A DNA stretch of 64,000 bases. Source: Ailurus styani (lineage: Eukaryota > Chordata > Mammalia > Carnivora > Ailuridae). Under the pieces are notes generated by a model. The model saw only the letters and a program-made list of their open reading frames with translations, did no database searches and was not told the origin of the DNA. The stretch spans positions 9,644,828 to 9,708,827 of the forward strand of contig LNAC01000008.1 of the NCBI GenBank assembly GCA_002007465.1. Reading direction: 5' to 3'. Positions 11,433 through 21,440 of this stretch are shown here, piece after piece (position 1 is the first letter of the stretch; every line of letters begins with the position of its first letter). Position numbers and translations under genes: made by a program.

Positions 11433-14400
11433 CTGAGGTGGGGTAACAGAGGGACAGGGAGACAGCGAGAGAGGTAGAGGGAGGTCAAGGCAGAAAGCAA
11501 GGTCGAGGGGGGGAGGGGAGGGGGGAGGGGAGAGAAGGTCAGCCAGGTCAAGGTCAGAGGTGGTCAAGACCCATCCTCTGGCTTTATGCACCCCCAGGAG
11601 GGTGACTAACTATCCCAGGCTTCCTGGGGTACAGGACTTCTGGGGCTGAAACCCCAGACAGCAATGGGAACAGCTGATCTCCCCCCTCACCTCAGGGGCT
11701 CCCCAACACCTGGGCTTAGAGAGGAACGTACTTGGCCTGGGGGGGGGCTCATTCTCTTCCCCCTTTCAGTGGCCCATCCTTCCAGGCGGCCCCCTTCCAG
11801 TCTCCCCTCCCAGGCGGCCATCAGCAGAGATCCCCAGATCTATGGGGGAGGACAGTGTGGTCCCCAAAGACCCCTCCTGGGTGAGCGAACCCCAGCTCAA
11901 GGCCTCAGGAGCGGACCAGCACCATTCCTGGTCTAGCCTGAGTCCCTCGGGTCTTGAACCTCAGCTTTCCACCACCAAGGCCTGAGGCCCCGATGCTCCG
12001 GACAGACTCCATGTGCTCCTGCCCCTCTTTTGGCTTTTGCCCAGGCTGGGCCCTCTGCCCAGAAGGCCTGAATTCTCCTTTCCCTGTCCCCACGTGCTGG
12101 ACACTCCTCTTATCAGACCTTCCTCCCATGCGCACACCTACCGGGGCCCCCTTCCCCATCTCCCTGCCTTAGTGTTGTCCGTTCTGGGACACAAGAGTGC
12201 AAGTCCGAGCTCCCAGCCTGGAAGGTGTGGGCTGGTGTGGGGCAGGGCAGGACGGCTTACCTTACAGGATACCATGAACATGGTGAAGATGAAGATGAGG
12301 CTGGCTTTGGACACTGGGAGCCAGCGGGTCTGCTGGAGGGTGAAGAGCACGGCTCCATACAGGCTGGCCTTCGTGGGGCTAGAGGAGGCAGCCTCTGTTA
12401 CTGCGAGGTGCCCCGCAGCTCAGGCCTTTTTCCCTCGGGCCCAGACCCCCTTCTCTGCCTGCCCGCTGCCAGCCCCAGCTCCCATCCCAGCTTCTCCTGA
12501 GTGGCAGGCGGGAAGCTGCCTGCGTGGCATAGTAAGGGGGGAGGGGGTCTCCCTGCACAGTAAAGGGTTAACTTGGCCCAAAGAGAGCTGTGGCTTTCTC
12601 CCCTGGCTCCTGGGAGGTCTCCTCTCAGCTCTGGAAATGTTCTGCCTGAAACGAGTGTCTCTGTTCACTTGGGGACTTTGGGTCATAGCAGTCAGGAACG
12701 ATGTGACTTAAGGTGGGGTCTCGGGCCACGTGGTATCAGTTTGCCCTCTGGAGGGGCTGGAGACAGGTCAGGCATGCAGGCGGTCAGCTATGTCTGTGCG
12801 ACCAAACCCCAATAAAACTCTGGGCACCGGCACAGTCCCCCAGAAGGTAGGATTATAACACATGGTTTTTCTTAACTTTCCTTTACTTTCTTGTGGGACA
12901 GGTTTGCAATATTTTAACTTGTTGCAGAAGACAGACCCGTGACTTCTGTTCCTGATGTCCGTGGTTCACTTGCTGTCCTTAATGATGATAATTCTGCCTG
13001 GTATTTCCAAAGCACTCACCAGGTACCAGGGCCAGGGAGCTCATGAGTGTGAGTCCACGGAGCCCTCACCCTCAGCTGATGAGGCCAAAACAGAAGGCAG
13101 GAGGGAAAACACTTGCCCACTTAATAGCAGGCAGCACAACATTCTGGGTTCTCGTTTCCTTGTCTGTGAACTGAGGGTAGGAATAGACCTCTAGCAGGGA
13201 TGAAATGAGATAATGCTCTTTTCTGAAGTGTGAAATGGGAATTTTCTTTGGCATATGGGTGAGCCTTTTTTTTAAAAAGGGTCATATTTTAATGGCTGTC
13301 ACTTTCTTTATTGTAGATTGGGAGAAACTTTCGCGAACCCGAACCAATGAGGTCTTTTAAAAATGTAAGGCTAAATGTGGCATGGGACTCTAGGTTGGGT
13401 CCTGGATGCTGCCCCGTGGTCCTGCCACACTCCCCACCCACACTCTGTGCCGTACATTCTCCACCACTGCTCTGCACTCCGCCCCACCCATACTACCCTG
13501 ACCCCACAGAACGGGGCAGAATCGTTGCTCTTTTCTCACTTGCCAGTTGGCAGAGGTGCTGGCCTCTGTCCGGAGGCTCCCCCTTTGCCATAAAACTCCT
13601 ATTCACTCTTCAAAACTCAAATCAAATATCTCATTTCCCTGCAGCTGTCCCTGCTCCTCCACCCCCCAGGCAAAGCCATGGCTCCCCTTTTGCTTCAGGG
13701 ATGCTCCATGACCTCTGGAAGCTTCTGGAAGACAGAATTAGTGGCGGGGGCTTCTAAGTTACTGGGAGCATCCAACCCAGGGTCAGGCCCAGGAGGCACC
13801 TTACATATAGGAGGGATGGGAGGGGGTTGGAATGGGATACTCACAAGGACATGTGCAGGATCTCATTGGACTCTGGCTTCCAGACCCCTCGGAGTAGCTG
13901 CTCAATGTTAGACATGAGGGCGACGCCAGAGCCTAGGAGACAGGGTGCTCCTGAATAAGCCTGCCACCTCCAGCTTCCCACTCTTCTTGGCTGAGTTCCC
14001 AAGGAAGCAGCTTCACTGCCCCTAGAGTCTTCTCCAGAGGGACATTGAGCCTAGGTGTATGATAATCAGCTGCAGTGGGGAAACTGAGGCTCAGGAGGGT
14101 CACATGGTATATTTGGAGCAAAATCAGCATGAAGGAATTGAGCTCATATCTCATCTGCAAGGTATATCGTGGACAAATCTGCATTGTCCACCCTGATACC
14201 CCTAGTCCAGGACCCTGAACTGTGTGCGATAAGGCTTCTAGAAGGCTCCCCATCCAGTCTTCCTCCTCCTCAGGGTTCTAAACTTTCAATATTTCTTAAG
14301 TCAATTGCTCTCTGGGAGGCATGCTATACCCCCGGGGAATTTGTTCTATAGCACAGATTTCCTGGAGAGCAAATAAGGAGACCCACATAGGACATAATGG

Positions 14401-16231
14401 TTGAAGTTCTAGAAGAATCTTCCCATTTATCCCAAATGTATTGGCTAAAGAGGCCTAAACACCCACTCCAGGAATGGCTGTGCTGAGGTGACTGGTATGC
14501 ACCACTGGACCAGGGGTTCATATCTGGAGTGATTTTGCCCCCAAGGAGGCATTTGGAAATATCTGGAGACAATTTTGGTTGTTACAACTGGGGCAGGGCT
14601 GCTACTGGTGGGTAAGGCCAGGAATGCTGCTCAATATCCTACAATGCACAAGACAGTCTCCACCACAGAGCATGATCCAGCCCCATGTGTCAATGGAACT
14701 GAGTACACGATGGCTCAGTGGAGCATGCTTCTAGGCCCTGGCATTTTGGCAGTATCTCCCTGCCAAATCCTCCAGATACCACTGGGGTATCAGGGAGCAG
14801 GGATAAGGAGTCCAGTGGTGTTAGCACCTGCTTGAACCTTCTTTCCCAGTCTTCCTGTTACTCCTTGGTCCACCTCTACAACTATTATTGTTGGGTTGTC
14901 TATTTCTCCTCCAACGTCTCTCAGTTTTTGCTTTATATATTTTGGGGCTGTTTTTAGGTGCATATATATTTATAATTGACCCATCATTGTAAAGTGCCCC
15001 TCTTTAATTTTTGGTAACCTTTTCTGTTTTAAAGTCTATCTTGGCCTGCCTCTTAGCGTAGCTAGCGGAGAAGGAAAGGGAGGACTTCAAAGTAGTTAAG
15101 AATGTGGATGTTGAATTCCAAGGACCTGGAATCAAATGTAGCTGCACCCCCTTAGCTGTGTGATCGTGAGCAAGTCATTTCATTTCCCTTCTCAGTATAT
15201 GGGGAATGATGTTAGATTTTTCTTAAAGCAGAATCTTAAGAATCAAATGAGATGAGACATTTCTGGTTGTCACACAGGTGGGTGCTATTGACATCTGGTG
15301 GGAGGAGGCCAGGGATGCTGCTCAACCTGTTACCATGCACAGGACAGCACCCACCACAGAGGATGAGCTGGCACCAAACATCAGTAGTGTCACAGCTGAG
15401 GACACCTGCTTGAGACACAGCCGTCATTGTCTTGTGGTCCTATTTATCTTTGACGGTTAAATTCTGGAAGATTCTTCCCCCTTACTCTAAAGCTGTTGGC
15501 TAAAGAGGTTGGACTCCCACAATAGTCCTCTTAGCCTGGAACAATGTCTATGCCAACCTGGGTACCTGACAGGTACCACTGAGCAGGGGTTCTCAGCTGA
15601 GGTGATTTCCCATTGTCATCATGGTCCTGTTTACCTTTGACCCAGCCGGTAGCAATCATGACGAACCACCCATGGTGGTAGTGGTGATGGGCGTGATGGA
15701 TGCCCACGGCGATCTTTCGGACTCTCACTACCTCCTTCATGGCCACGAATATAAGTTTCACAGGCAGGAAGCAGACACACTTGTAAAAGAGGTCCATGGG
15801 GCAGAAGAAAATCAAGTACCTTTGGGGAGAGAATGCAGAGTATCAGGGGGAGATAGACTGTCCAGGGTCCTGGGTGGGTGAGGTTGTGTCCAGATCCCCC
15901 TCCCCGACTTGCCAGGCTCAGGACAGAGCCGGGCAGCGGACGTCAGTGCACTCGGGTCCGCTGTGGAGGTTGTATGGATGGGTCCCGTTTCCTCCAACCC
16001 CCCACTCCCCACCTCTCAGGTGCTGGGTCACCCCTGCCCCTAACTCTGCTCTCCTGCACCCCACCAGTGCTTACCAGACGGCTGTGGCCAGCAGGACGCT
16101 GGAGTTGTTGCTGAAGTAGTCGATCAGGGGCTCCCCGAGGAGTAGATCAGCCAAGATGTAACTCCCAAAGCAGTGCAGCATGGCACACAGCCAGGACGCC
16201 ATGGGATGGCGCCGGGACAGCTCGACTGCTC
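11193..16231 (-). CDS. TMEM38A: TMEM38A (TRIC-A trimeric intracellular cation channel), exons 2-6; exon 1 not visible
   Basis: The product is the TRIC-A channel of the sarcoplasmic/endoplasmic reticulum. It is a homotrimeric potassium-permeable channel with seven membrane helices per subunit that supplies counter-current during calcium release; it is most abundant in striated muscle (family knowledge). Five minus-strand exons join in frame: 16231-16075, 15819-15635, 13932-13845, 12378-12261 and 11432-11193, all with AG acceptors and GT donors. They encode 788 nt, about 262 residues, against roughly 299 in human. Recognisable blocks include '[20 protein letters not shown]', the pore-region '[16 protein letters not shown]', '[20 protein letters not shown]' and the lysine-rich end '[10 protein letters not shown]'. 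Exon 2 begins inside a glycine codon, so a first exon of roughly 40 codons must lie upstream. It is not found up to 27302 and probably falls in the assembly gap. Identity rests on protein recognition and synteny with SMIM7 and MED26. Confidence 0.95.
11433..12260 (-). other. TMEM38A intron 5, with G/C-run tract near the acceptor
   Basis: The 828-bp intron is mostly unique GC-rich sequence. At 11507-11530 the plus strand has four G runs (7, 4, 6 and 4 G) separated by single A, so the transcript carries an extended C-rich tract about 75-100 nt before the exon 6 acceptor. No interspersed repeat was recognised. Confidence 0.7.
12261..12378 (-). CDS. TMEM38A: TMEM38A exon 5
   Basis: The 118-nt exon has acceptor TAG (12381-12379) and donor GTAAGC from 12260. 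It reads '[20 protein letters not shown]' then '[19 protein letters not shown]', a strongly hydrophobic C-terminal membrane helix. It ends in phase 0 with AAG. Confidence 0.95.
12379..13844 (-). other. TMEM38A intron 4
   Basis: The 1466-bp intron is largely unique, with MIR-like remnants around 12990-13200 ('gaactgagg', 'gatgaggccaaaacagaagg') and an L2-like piece near 13590-13660. No young repeat or other exon was seen. Confidence 0.6.
13845..13932 (-). CDS. TMEM38A: TMEM38A exon 4
   Basis: The 88-nt exon has acceptor 'tctcctag' (AG at 13934-13933) and donor GTGAGT from 13844. It encodes '[20 protein letters not shown]' followed by 'SNEILHMS' and the first two bases of a phenylalanine codon completed by exon 5. 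This is the loop and helix before the sixth membrane segment in TRIC channels. Confidence 0.94.
14397..14700. repeat. Copy A of a locally duplicated block plus MER-type element
   Basis: 14397-14515 ('ttctagaagaatcttccc', 'ttggctaaagagg') resembles 15452-15600. It runs into a nonautonomous DNA-transposon-like sequence ('ttttggttgttacaactggg', 'gctcaatatcctacaatgca'). Confidence 0.6.
15255..15612. repeat. MER-type element plus copy B of the duplicated block
   Basis: 15255-15420 is a second MER-type copy ('tctggttgtcacacaggtgg', 'gccagggatgctgctcaacc'). 15452-15600 is block copy B ('ttctggaagattcttccc', 'ttggctaaagagg'). It ends about 20 bp from the exon 3 donor. Confidence 0.6.
15635..15819 (-). 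CDS. TMEM38A: TMEM38A exon 3
   Basis: The 185-nt exon lies between the acceptor 'ccaaag' (AG at 15821-15820) and the donor GTAAAC beginning at 15634. It encodes '[20 protein letters not shown]', the conserved '[12 protein letters not shown]' helix with its basic residues, then a histidine cluster '[11 protein letters not shown]' and 'VMIATGWVK'. The basic KEV segment is the characteristic TRIC motif lining the pore region (family knowledge). The last base joins GC of exon 4 to make glycine. Confidence 0.95.
16075..16231 (-). CDS. TMEM38A: TMEM38A exon 2
   Basis: The acceptor is 'ccccccag' at 16239-16232 and the donor GTAAG begins at 16074. The 157-nt exon starts with GA, completing a glycine begun in exon 1, and ends with TG of a tryptophan codon. 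It encodes the segment starting '[18 protein letters not shown]' and ending 'LATAVW', which covers the first conserved membrane helices after the N-terminal one. The short intron 2 (15820-16074, 255 bp) follows. Confidence 0.95.
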
Positions 16232-16689
16232 CTGGGGGGGAAGGGGGTGTCCCCCACCGTCACCAGAGTGCCAAGGGCATGCTTTGTCCCCATGCCCTCT
16301 GGTCAGCCCATCCTAATTCAGCTGCCTTGTAGCTTGCCCATTTCAGAGGAAGAACCCAAGCTCAGAGAGGCTGGACACGTGCCTGAGGTCACACAGAGAA
16401 AAGGCAGAGCTGGTTCGGGGCTCTCTCTTCCATGCTCAGAGACGTGGCAATGACAGTAATGCCGGATCCCACTTAGCAAGCACCTCCAGGTCTCAGACAT
16501 GGGGTTTACATTTATATGAAGGACTTGCTAAATCCTCATTGATAACCACAGCCAAGTGGTCACTCTCATTATCCCTACAAGAGAGGGTGGCGTGGAGAGG
16601 GAGCAATGTAATGCTTCTATGCGGCTGCTCCTGCCTTGGGCTGATGCCAAGATCCCTACAACCTCACACCTGTCCTCTTGGTCTCTCCT

Positions 16690-17400
16690 TCTTTTCACAT
16701 TTTTTGTATTGTGGTAAAATACACATGAAATGTGCTACTTTAACCAGTTCTAAGTGCACAGCTCACTCGGTGGCATGAGGCACATTCACAACTGTCGTGC
16801 AACCATCACCACCATCCATCCCCAGGACTTCTTCATTGTCCCCACCTGAAACTCTGTCCCCATTAAACACTAACTCCCCGTTCCCTCCTTCAGCCCCTGG
16901 CTCCCACATCTACTTCCCGTCTCTGTGAATTCGACTTCTCTAGGGACCTCACATAAATGGAATCACACGGTATTTGTCCTCTTGTGTCTGGCTTCTTTCA
17001 CTCAGCACCACGTCCTCAAGGTTCACTCACGTTGTAGCAGGTGTCAGAATTCCTTCTTTTCTGAGGTTGAATAATCTTCCATTGTATGGCTATACCACAT
17101 TTTGTTTATTCACTCATCCATCAATGGACATTTGAGTTGTTCCCACCTTTTGGCTATTGTGAATAATGCTGCTAAGATGGACCAATATCAATTTGAGTTC
17201 CTGCTTTCAACTCTTTGGGGAATACACCCAGAAGTGGAACTGATGGGTCAAATGGTAATTCTATGTTTAATTTTTTTGAGGAACTGCCATATTGTTTTCC
17301 ATGGCGGCTGCACCAGTTTGCATTACTACCACCGGTTCACAAGGATTCCAACTTCTCTGCCTCCTCCCCAACACTTGTTGTCTTCTGTTACAAGCTAGTA
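16690..17400 (-). mobile_element. L1 3' region, antisense
   Basis: 'ttgtggtaaaatacacatga', 'tctggcttctttcactcagc', 'ttccattgtatggctatacc' and 'ccatggcggctgcaccagtt' form a continuous antisense L1 3' region. Confidence 0.78.
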
Positions 17401-18019
17401 GCATAGAAGGAGCAAAGACATACAAGCAAAAATGGCCGAACACAAATGCCACCTCCTCTAGGAAGACTTCCTTGACTCCTGCCTCCGGGCTCCCACAACC
17501 CTGTGGACTTTATCCTATTATGGGTCTTGGTATTTTATTTAATTTTTAACACTGAGAGAAAGTAGATTAGAGGTTACTTAGGGCTGGAGGGAATGGGGGA
17601 GATGGGAGGGTGACAGTTAGAGGACACAGATTTCTTTTGGAGGTGATGGTTGTACAATTCTGCGAATATACTCAAAACCAATGAATGGGGTGCTTTAAAT
17701 GGGTGAACTGGGTGGTATATGAATTATGGCTCAAAAGAGCTGTTATAAAATAAAAGGGACAACAGAAAAAATGTAACTTATTTCAGTTTCTGTAACTGAG
17801 GATACACACTCAGAAATGATAGTCAACCGAGTCTTTCTATAAACCCCAGGCAACAAAATACAAAAAAAAGAATGGTCTTGCTTAGCAAACAGAAACAGGA
17901 ATCCCATCCACCAAGAAGAGGGCTCAGTGCACTGGCCTTCCACTTGGCTGTACATCAGCATTACCTGGGACATTACAAACCAGATACCTGAGCCCCACAC
18001 CAGAGCATCTCAGTTGGCC

Positions 18020-18124
18020 AGTTTGGAATCTGCTTAAGACTCCAAAGACTCTTGTCCCTCTCCCTCTGTCCCTCCCCCACTCCTGCCCTCTCTCTCAAAT
18101 AAATAAATAAATCTTTAAAAAAAA
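18020..18124 (+). mobile_element. 5'-truncated Can-SINE
   Basis: Only the 3' part is present: 'ccctctccctctgtccctcc', then 'ctctctctcaaataaataaa' and an A tract. It interrupts a MER5-like remnant (17930-18020). Confidence 0.7.
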
Positions 18125-18362
18125 GAGAGAGAAGTTTACATACTATATGATACCGTTTCTACGACTTTCTCCAAGTAACAAAACCACAGCAATGAGTGAC
18201 AGAGAGTAGATCAGTGGTCATCAGGGGTTAGGGCTTGGAGGAGGATATAACTACAAAAGAACAACACTAGGGAGTTTTTCTGGGGTGCCAGAGCCATTCT
18301 GTGTCCCAACTGTGGTGGTGATTATTAGAATTGATACACACGATAAAATACAGAACTGTATA

Positions 18363-18472
18363 GGGGCGCCTGGCTGGCTCAGTCGGTAGAGCGTGTGACT
18401 CTTGATCTTGGGGTTGTGAGACTGAGCCCCACATTGGGTACAGAGATCACTTAAAAATAAAATCTTTAAGAA
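18363..18472 (+). mobile_element. Short-form Can-SINE, plus orientation
   Basis: The head 'ggggcgcctggctggctcag' and 'cggtagagcgtgtgactctt' are followed directly by an A-rich tail with no CT tract, the older form. Diverged target duplication 'aatacagaactgta' / 'aatggagatctgta'. Confidence 0.85.
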
Positions 18473-18811
18473 AATGGAGATCTGTATTAAAAAACTGTAT
18501 GTAAATACTGCTAAATAAAGTCAGTAGTTGGTGTTAATGGGATTGTACCCATGTCAATTTCTTGGTTTTAGTAATGACCTACCATTATGTAAGACATTGT
18601 CATCGGGGTAAGCTGGATGAAGGGGACGTAAGAACTCTTCATCAAATCCCACATTAAAATAGAGGGGAAGAGTCTAGTTCTTAAAAAATAAGTTTACAAA
18701 AAACACTAGGGGTACAGGATTAATGTCTATGAGTCAAATTCTTACACTTTGTATAACCTACTGAATGTCTCTAGAATCTTTATAAATAGGTCCTAATCTG
18801 TATGTTAAATT

Positions 18812-18915
18812 ATTAATTTATTTTTAAGTCATCTCTATGCCCAATGCAGGGCTTGAACTCATGACCCTGAGATCAAGAGTCACACACTCTACTGACTGAG
18901 CCAGCCAGCTGCCCC
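18812..18915 (-). mobile_element. Short-form Can-SINE, minus orientation
   Basis: Inverted older-type copy: 'gaccctgagatcaagagtca' then 'gactgagccagccagctgcc', with a T-rich start. Confidence 0.85.
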
Positions 18916-18934
18916 CCTATCTTTATGTTTTTGT

Positions 18935-19127
18935 TTTTTAAAGATTTTATTTATTTTATTTGAGAGAGAGACAGAGTGAGAGAGAGCATGAGAGGGAAGA
19001 AAGTCAGAGGGAGAAGCAGACTCCCCACGGAGCTGGGAGCCCAATGTGGGACTCGATCCCGGGACTCCAGGACCATAACCTGAGCCGAAGGCAGTGGCTT
19101 AACCAACTGAGCCACCCAGGCGCCCAC
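18935..19127 (-). mobile_element. Can-SINE, minus orientation
   Basis: The inverted copy 'aaagattttatttatttt' ... 'gagccacccaggcgccc' is flanked by 'ctatctttatgtt' (from 18917) and 'ccatctttatgtt' (from 19128) as target duplication. It abuts the preceding SINE. Confidence 0.9.
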
Positions 19128-19446
19128 CCCATCTTTATGTTAATACGGTCATAATCTATGGGCACACCCCAGGGTTGCAACCTGGGTGTCTCCTGGTGTG
19201 CCAATTGTTTCATCATCTAGATTCCTTCCCTCTCCCCCTAGTTTCACTTTCCAGAAAATGCCTTTAGGATTAAGTTGTAAGGCACAGATACTTTGGTCTC
19301 AGGGCCAGAGCTGGTACCAACAACTCTCCTCAAACAATTTACTTGAATCCAATGACAACTCCACTCAATGTGGGCGTGAGATGAAGAAGTTACATGTGAT
19401 CTACTAATCAAAAACTAATCAAAAGAAATGATCTGTATATGCTTTT

Positions 19447-19635
19447 TTAAAAAAGATATGTTTATTTATTTGAGAGAGAGAGAGAGAGCATGCCTGCAAG
19501 AGGGCATGAGAGGAGGGAGGGGCAGAGGGAGAGAGAGAATCCCAAGCAGACTGTCCGCTGAGTGTGTAGCCCAATGCAAGCCTTGACCTGAGGCAAAATT
19601 GAGCCAGGTGCTCAACTGACTGAGCCAGGCGCCCT
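19447..19635 (-). mobile_element. Can-SINE, minus orientation (arm of inverted pair)
   Basis: Inverted copy with 'gagagagagagagagcatgc' and the end 'gactgagccaggcgccc'. It lies 25 bp from a plus-oriented copy. Confidence 0.88.
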
Positions 19636-19660
19636 GTTTTTTGTTTGAAAATGTCACTTT

Positions 19661-19848
19661 GGGGGCATCTGGGTGGCTCAGTTGGTTGGGTGTCTGCCTT
19701 CGGCTTGGATCTTGACCTTGGGGTCCTGGGATCCGGTCCTACATTGGGCTCCCTGCTCAGTGGGAAGTCTGCTTCTCCCTCTCGCTCTGCCTCTCCCCCT
19801 GCTCGTGCACGCTCTCTCTCTCTCAAAAAAACAAATCTTAAAAAAAAT
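19661..19848 (+). mobile_element. Can-SINE, plus orientation (arm of inverted pair)
   Basis: The head is 'gggggcatctgggtggctca'; CT tract and A tail follow. Target duplication 'aatgtcactttg' / 'aaagtcactttg' flanks it (19649-19661 and 19850-19861). Confidence 0.9.
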
Positions 19849-19861
19849 AAAAGTCACTTTG

Positions 19862-20454
19862 TTTCTAGAAATTGGATGCCTTTTGTCTCTAAGCTGTGAA
19901 TCTGAATGCTTGGTCTCTCCATGACATGCACCACGGATGAAGCTATTGACAGAAACACCTATATGTGCTGTTGATAGACTCAACAAATTGATGGGTACTT
20001 AATCCTCTGGTGAGTATGGGGACCTCCTTGGTCTTACCTGCTGCTGCAGCCCTGGTGCATGGCGCTAGGCCTGCCAAGTAGTAGCTTCCCAATAAACAGT
20101 TGTGAGTGAATGAACTCCCACCCTCACGGGGCTTCCATTCTAGTAAATGTGGAGGGAACACCTCCTAGGCATTGAGGCTGTGTTGGGCACTCTGGGTCGC
20201 ACTATAACGAAACCTCCCCCCCCCATTTATTTAGGGAGTTACTATTTTGTCCCAGGCAACTATATGCCTTCACTCCATCCTTGAGAGCTGTTAACCACAT
20301 ATGATATAAGGATCAATATCCCCACTTGCAGCGAGTTATATGGGGGGACCAGTGTCCCCCTGCCCAGCACTCATGTCCACTGGAACCCCAGCATGTGACC
20401 TTACTTGGAACACGGCCATTGTAGGGTCTTTCATTCCAAGAACCATGAAGTTGG
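19862..20454. other. TMEM38A intron 1 stretch, no repeat recognised
   Basis: Unique-looking sequence with a short C run at 20217-20224. No exon signal fits the TMEM38A N-terminus. Confidence 0.45.
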
Positions 20455-20775
20455 CTCCGTGCTCAACTCGGAGTCTGCCTGAGATTCTCTCCCTCTTCTT
20501 CTGCCCCTTCCCCCACTTGCACTCTCTCTCTCTTTCAAGATTTTATTTATTTGACAGAGAGAGAGAGAGAGATCATAAGTAGGCAGAGAGGCAGGCAGAG
20601 AGAGAGGAGGAAGCAGGCTCCCTGCTGAGCAGAGAGCCCGATGTGGGACTCAATCCCAGGACCCTGAGATCATGACCTGAGCCGAAGGCAGAGGCTTTAA
20701 CCCACTGAGCCACCCAGGCGCCCCTCTCTCTCTCTTTCAAATACATACATACATACATACATACATACATAAAAT
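20455..20775 (+). mobile_element. Older Can-SINE remnant split by a younger SINE, ending in (ATAC)n
   Basis: 'ctcggagtctgcctgagatt' and the CT tract at 20464-20538, then 'ctctttcaaatacatacat' from 20724, are the two halves of a plus-oriented SINE interrupted by the copy at 20539-20723. Its A-rich tail has become (ATAC)n (20741-20770). Confidence 0.75.
20539..20723 (-). mobile_element. Can-SINE, young mustelid-type, nested in an older SINE
   Basis: Inverted copy with 'gatcataagtaggcagagag' and 'ccactgagccacccaggcgc'. A perfect 17-bp target duplication 'ctctctctctctttcaa' lies at 20522-20538 and 20724-20740. Confidence 0.92.
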
Positions 20776-20791
20776 CACACACACACACACA
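20741..20791. repeat. (ATAC)n and (CA)n microsatellites
   Basis: (ATAC)n at 20741-20770 and (CA)n at 20776-20791, derived from the tail of the older split SINE. Confidence 0.95.
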
Positions 20792-21109
20792 AAACATCTG
20801 AAGCAAATCTATGTTCACATCTGTTAAGTCTGTGTGGAGGGGAGAGAGGTGTCTGTGATTATTTATTCTGTGTGTATGAAATACTTAATCATCAAAACTA
20901 GCAAAAACAAGAGTCCCCCGGAAAGCTGATAAGCAGGAGGGACATGGGGTGCTCATCATACGGGACTCCACAGGTCCCCTTATCAGACCTTGACCACCTG
21001 CCCCCTCTGTGATGGCCACGATCAGAGGTCCAGGAGCAGGAAGTGAGCAGTGGGGAACTGTGCTATATCCTACTGTGAGAACCCAGCAAAAGGTTCTGGA
21101 AGACTCTTA

Positions 21110-21440
21110 AAAAATCGTGTTCATGGCAGCACTATACACAATTGCCAAAAGGTAGAAAAAAGCCAAGTGTCCACCAACAGGTGAATGCTTAAACAAGGTG
21201 TGACAGACCCACACAATGGAATATCATTCCACCTTAAAAGGGAATGAAGTCCTAACACGTGCTACAACAGGGACAAATCTTGAAAACACGCTAAGTGAAA
21301 GAAGTCAGACAAGAAAGGTCACATAGCATGTGATGTCATATGAAATGTCCAGAATAGGCAAATCCACAAAAACAGAAAGCAGACTGGTGGCTGCTGGGGG
21401 CTGGAGGAGGGGAGGATGGGGAGTGACTGTTTGTGGGGCT
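21110..21440 (+). mobile_element. L1 3' fragment, sense
   Basis: 'ttcatggcagcactatacac', 'caatggaatatcattccacc' and 'gaaagaagtcagacaagaaa' are L1 words in plus orientation. An antisense L1-like fragment (21470-21640, 'ctttcactgagcacagtatt') follows. Confidence 0.75.

Larger units (their letters stand above)
13933..15634 (-). other. TMEM38A intron 3, with duplicated MER-type sequence
   Basis: The 1702-bp intron contains two copies of a nonautonomous DNA-transposon-like element (14515-14700 and 15255-15420, sharing 'ggttgtcacac/ggttgttacaac', 'gggatgctgctcaa' and 'atgcacagacag'-type words), two diverged copies of an adjoining ~140-bp block (14397-14515 and 15452-15600), a MIR-like remnant (15080-15200), and a decayed copy of the exon 3 donor region (15425-15454). 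Confidence 0.65.
17560..18545 (+). mobile_element. Old L1-like sequence interrupted by SINEs and a MER5-like piece
   Basis: 'gaggtgatggttgtacaatt' and 'gagtagatcagtggtcatca' suggest L1 3' sequence in sense orientation. SINE copies at 18020-18124 and 18363-18472 lie inside. Confidence 0.4.

Noticed and set aside
12013..12711. 232-codon plus-strand frame across TMEM38A exon 5
   Set aside because: It runs antisense to a well-supported exon and its flanking introns, with no recognisable protein.
18363..18472. tRNA gene (a tRNA-like A-box/B-box segment)
   Set aside because: It is the head of a Can-SINE with an A-rich tail and target duplication, not a stand-alone tRNA with a full cloverleaf.
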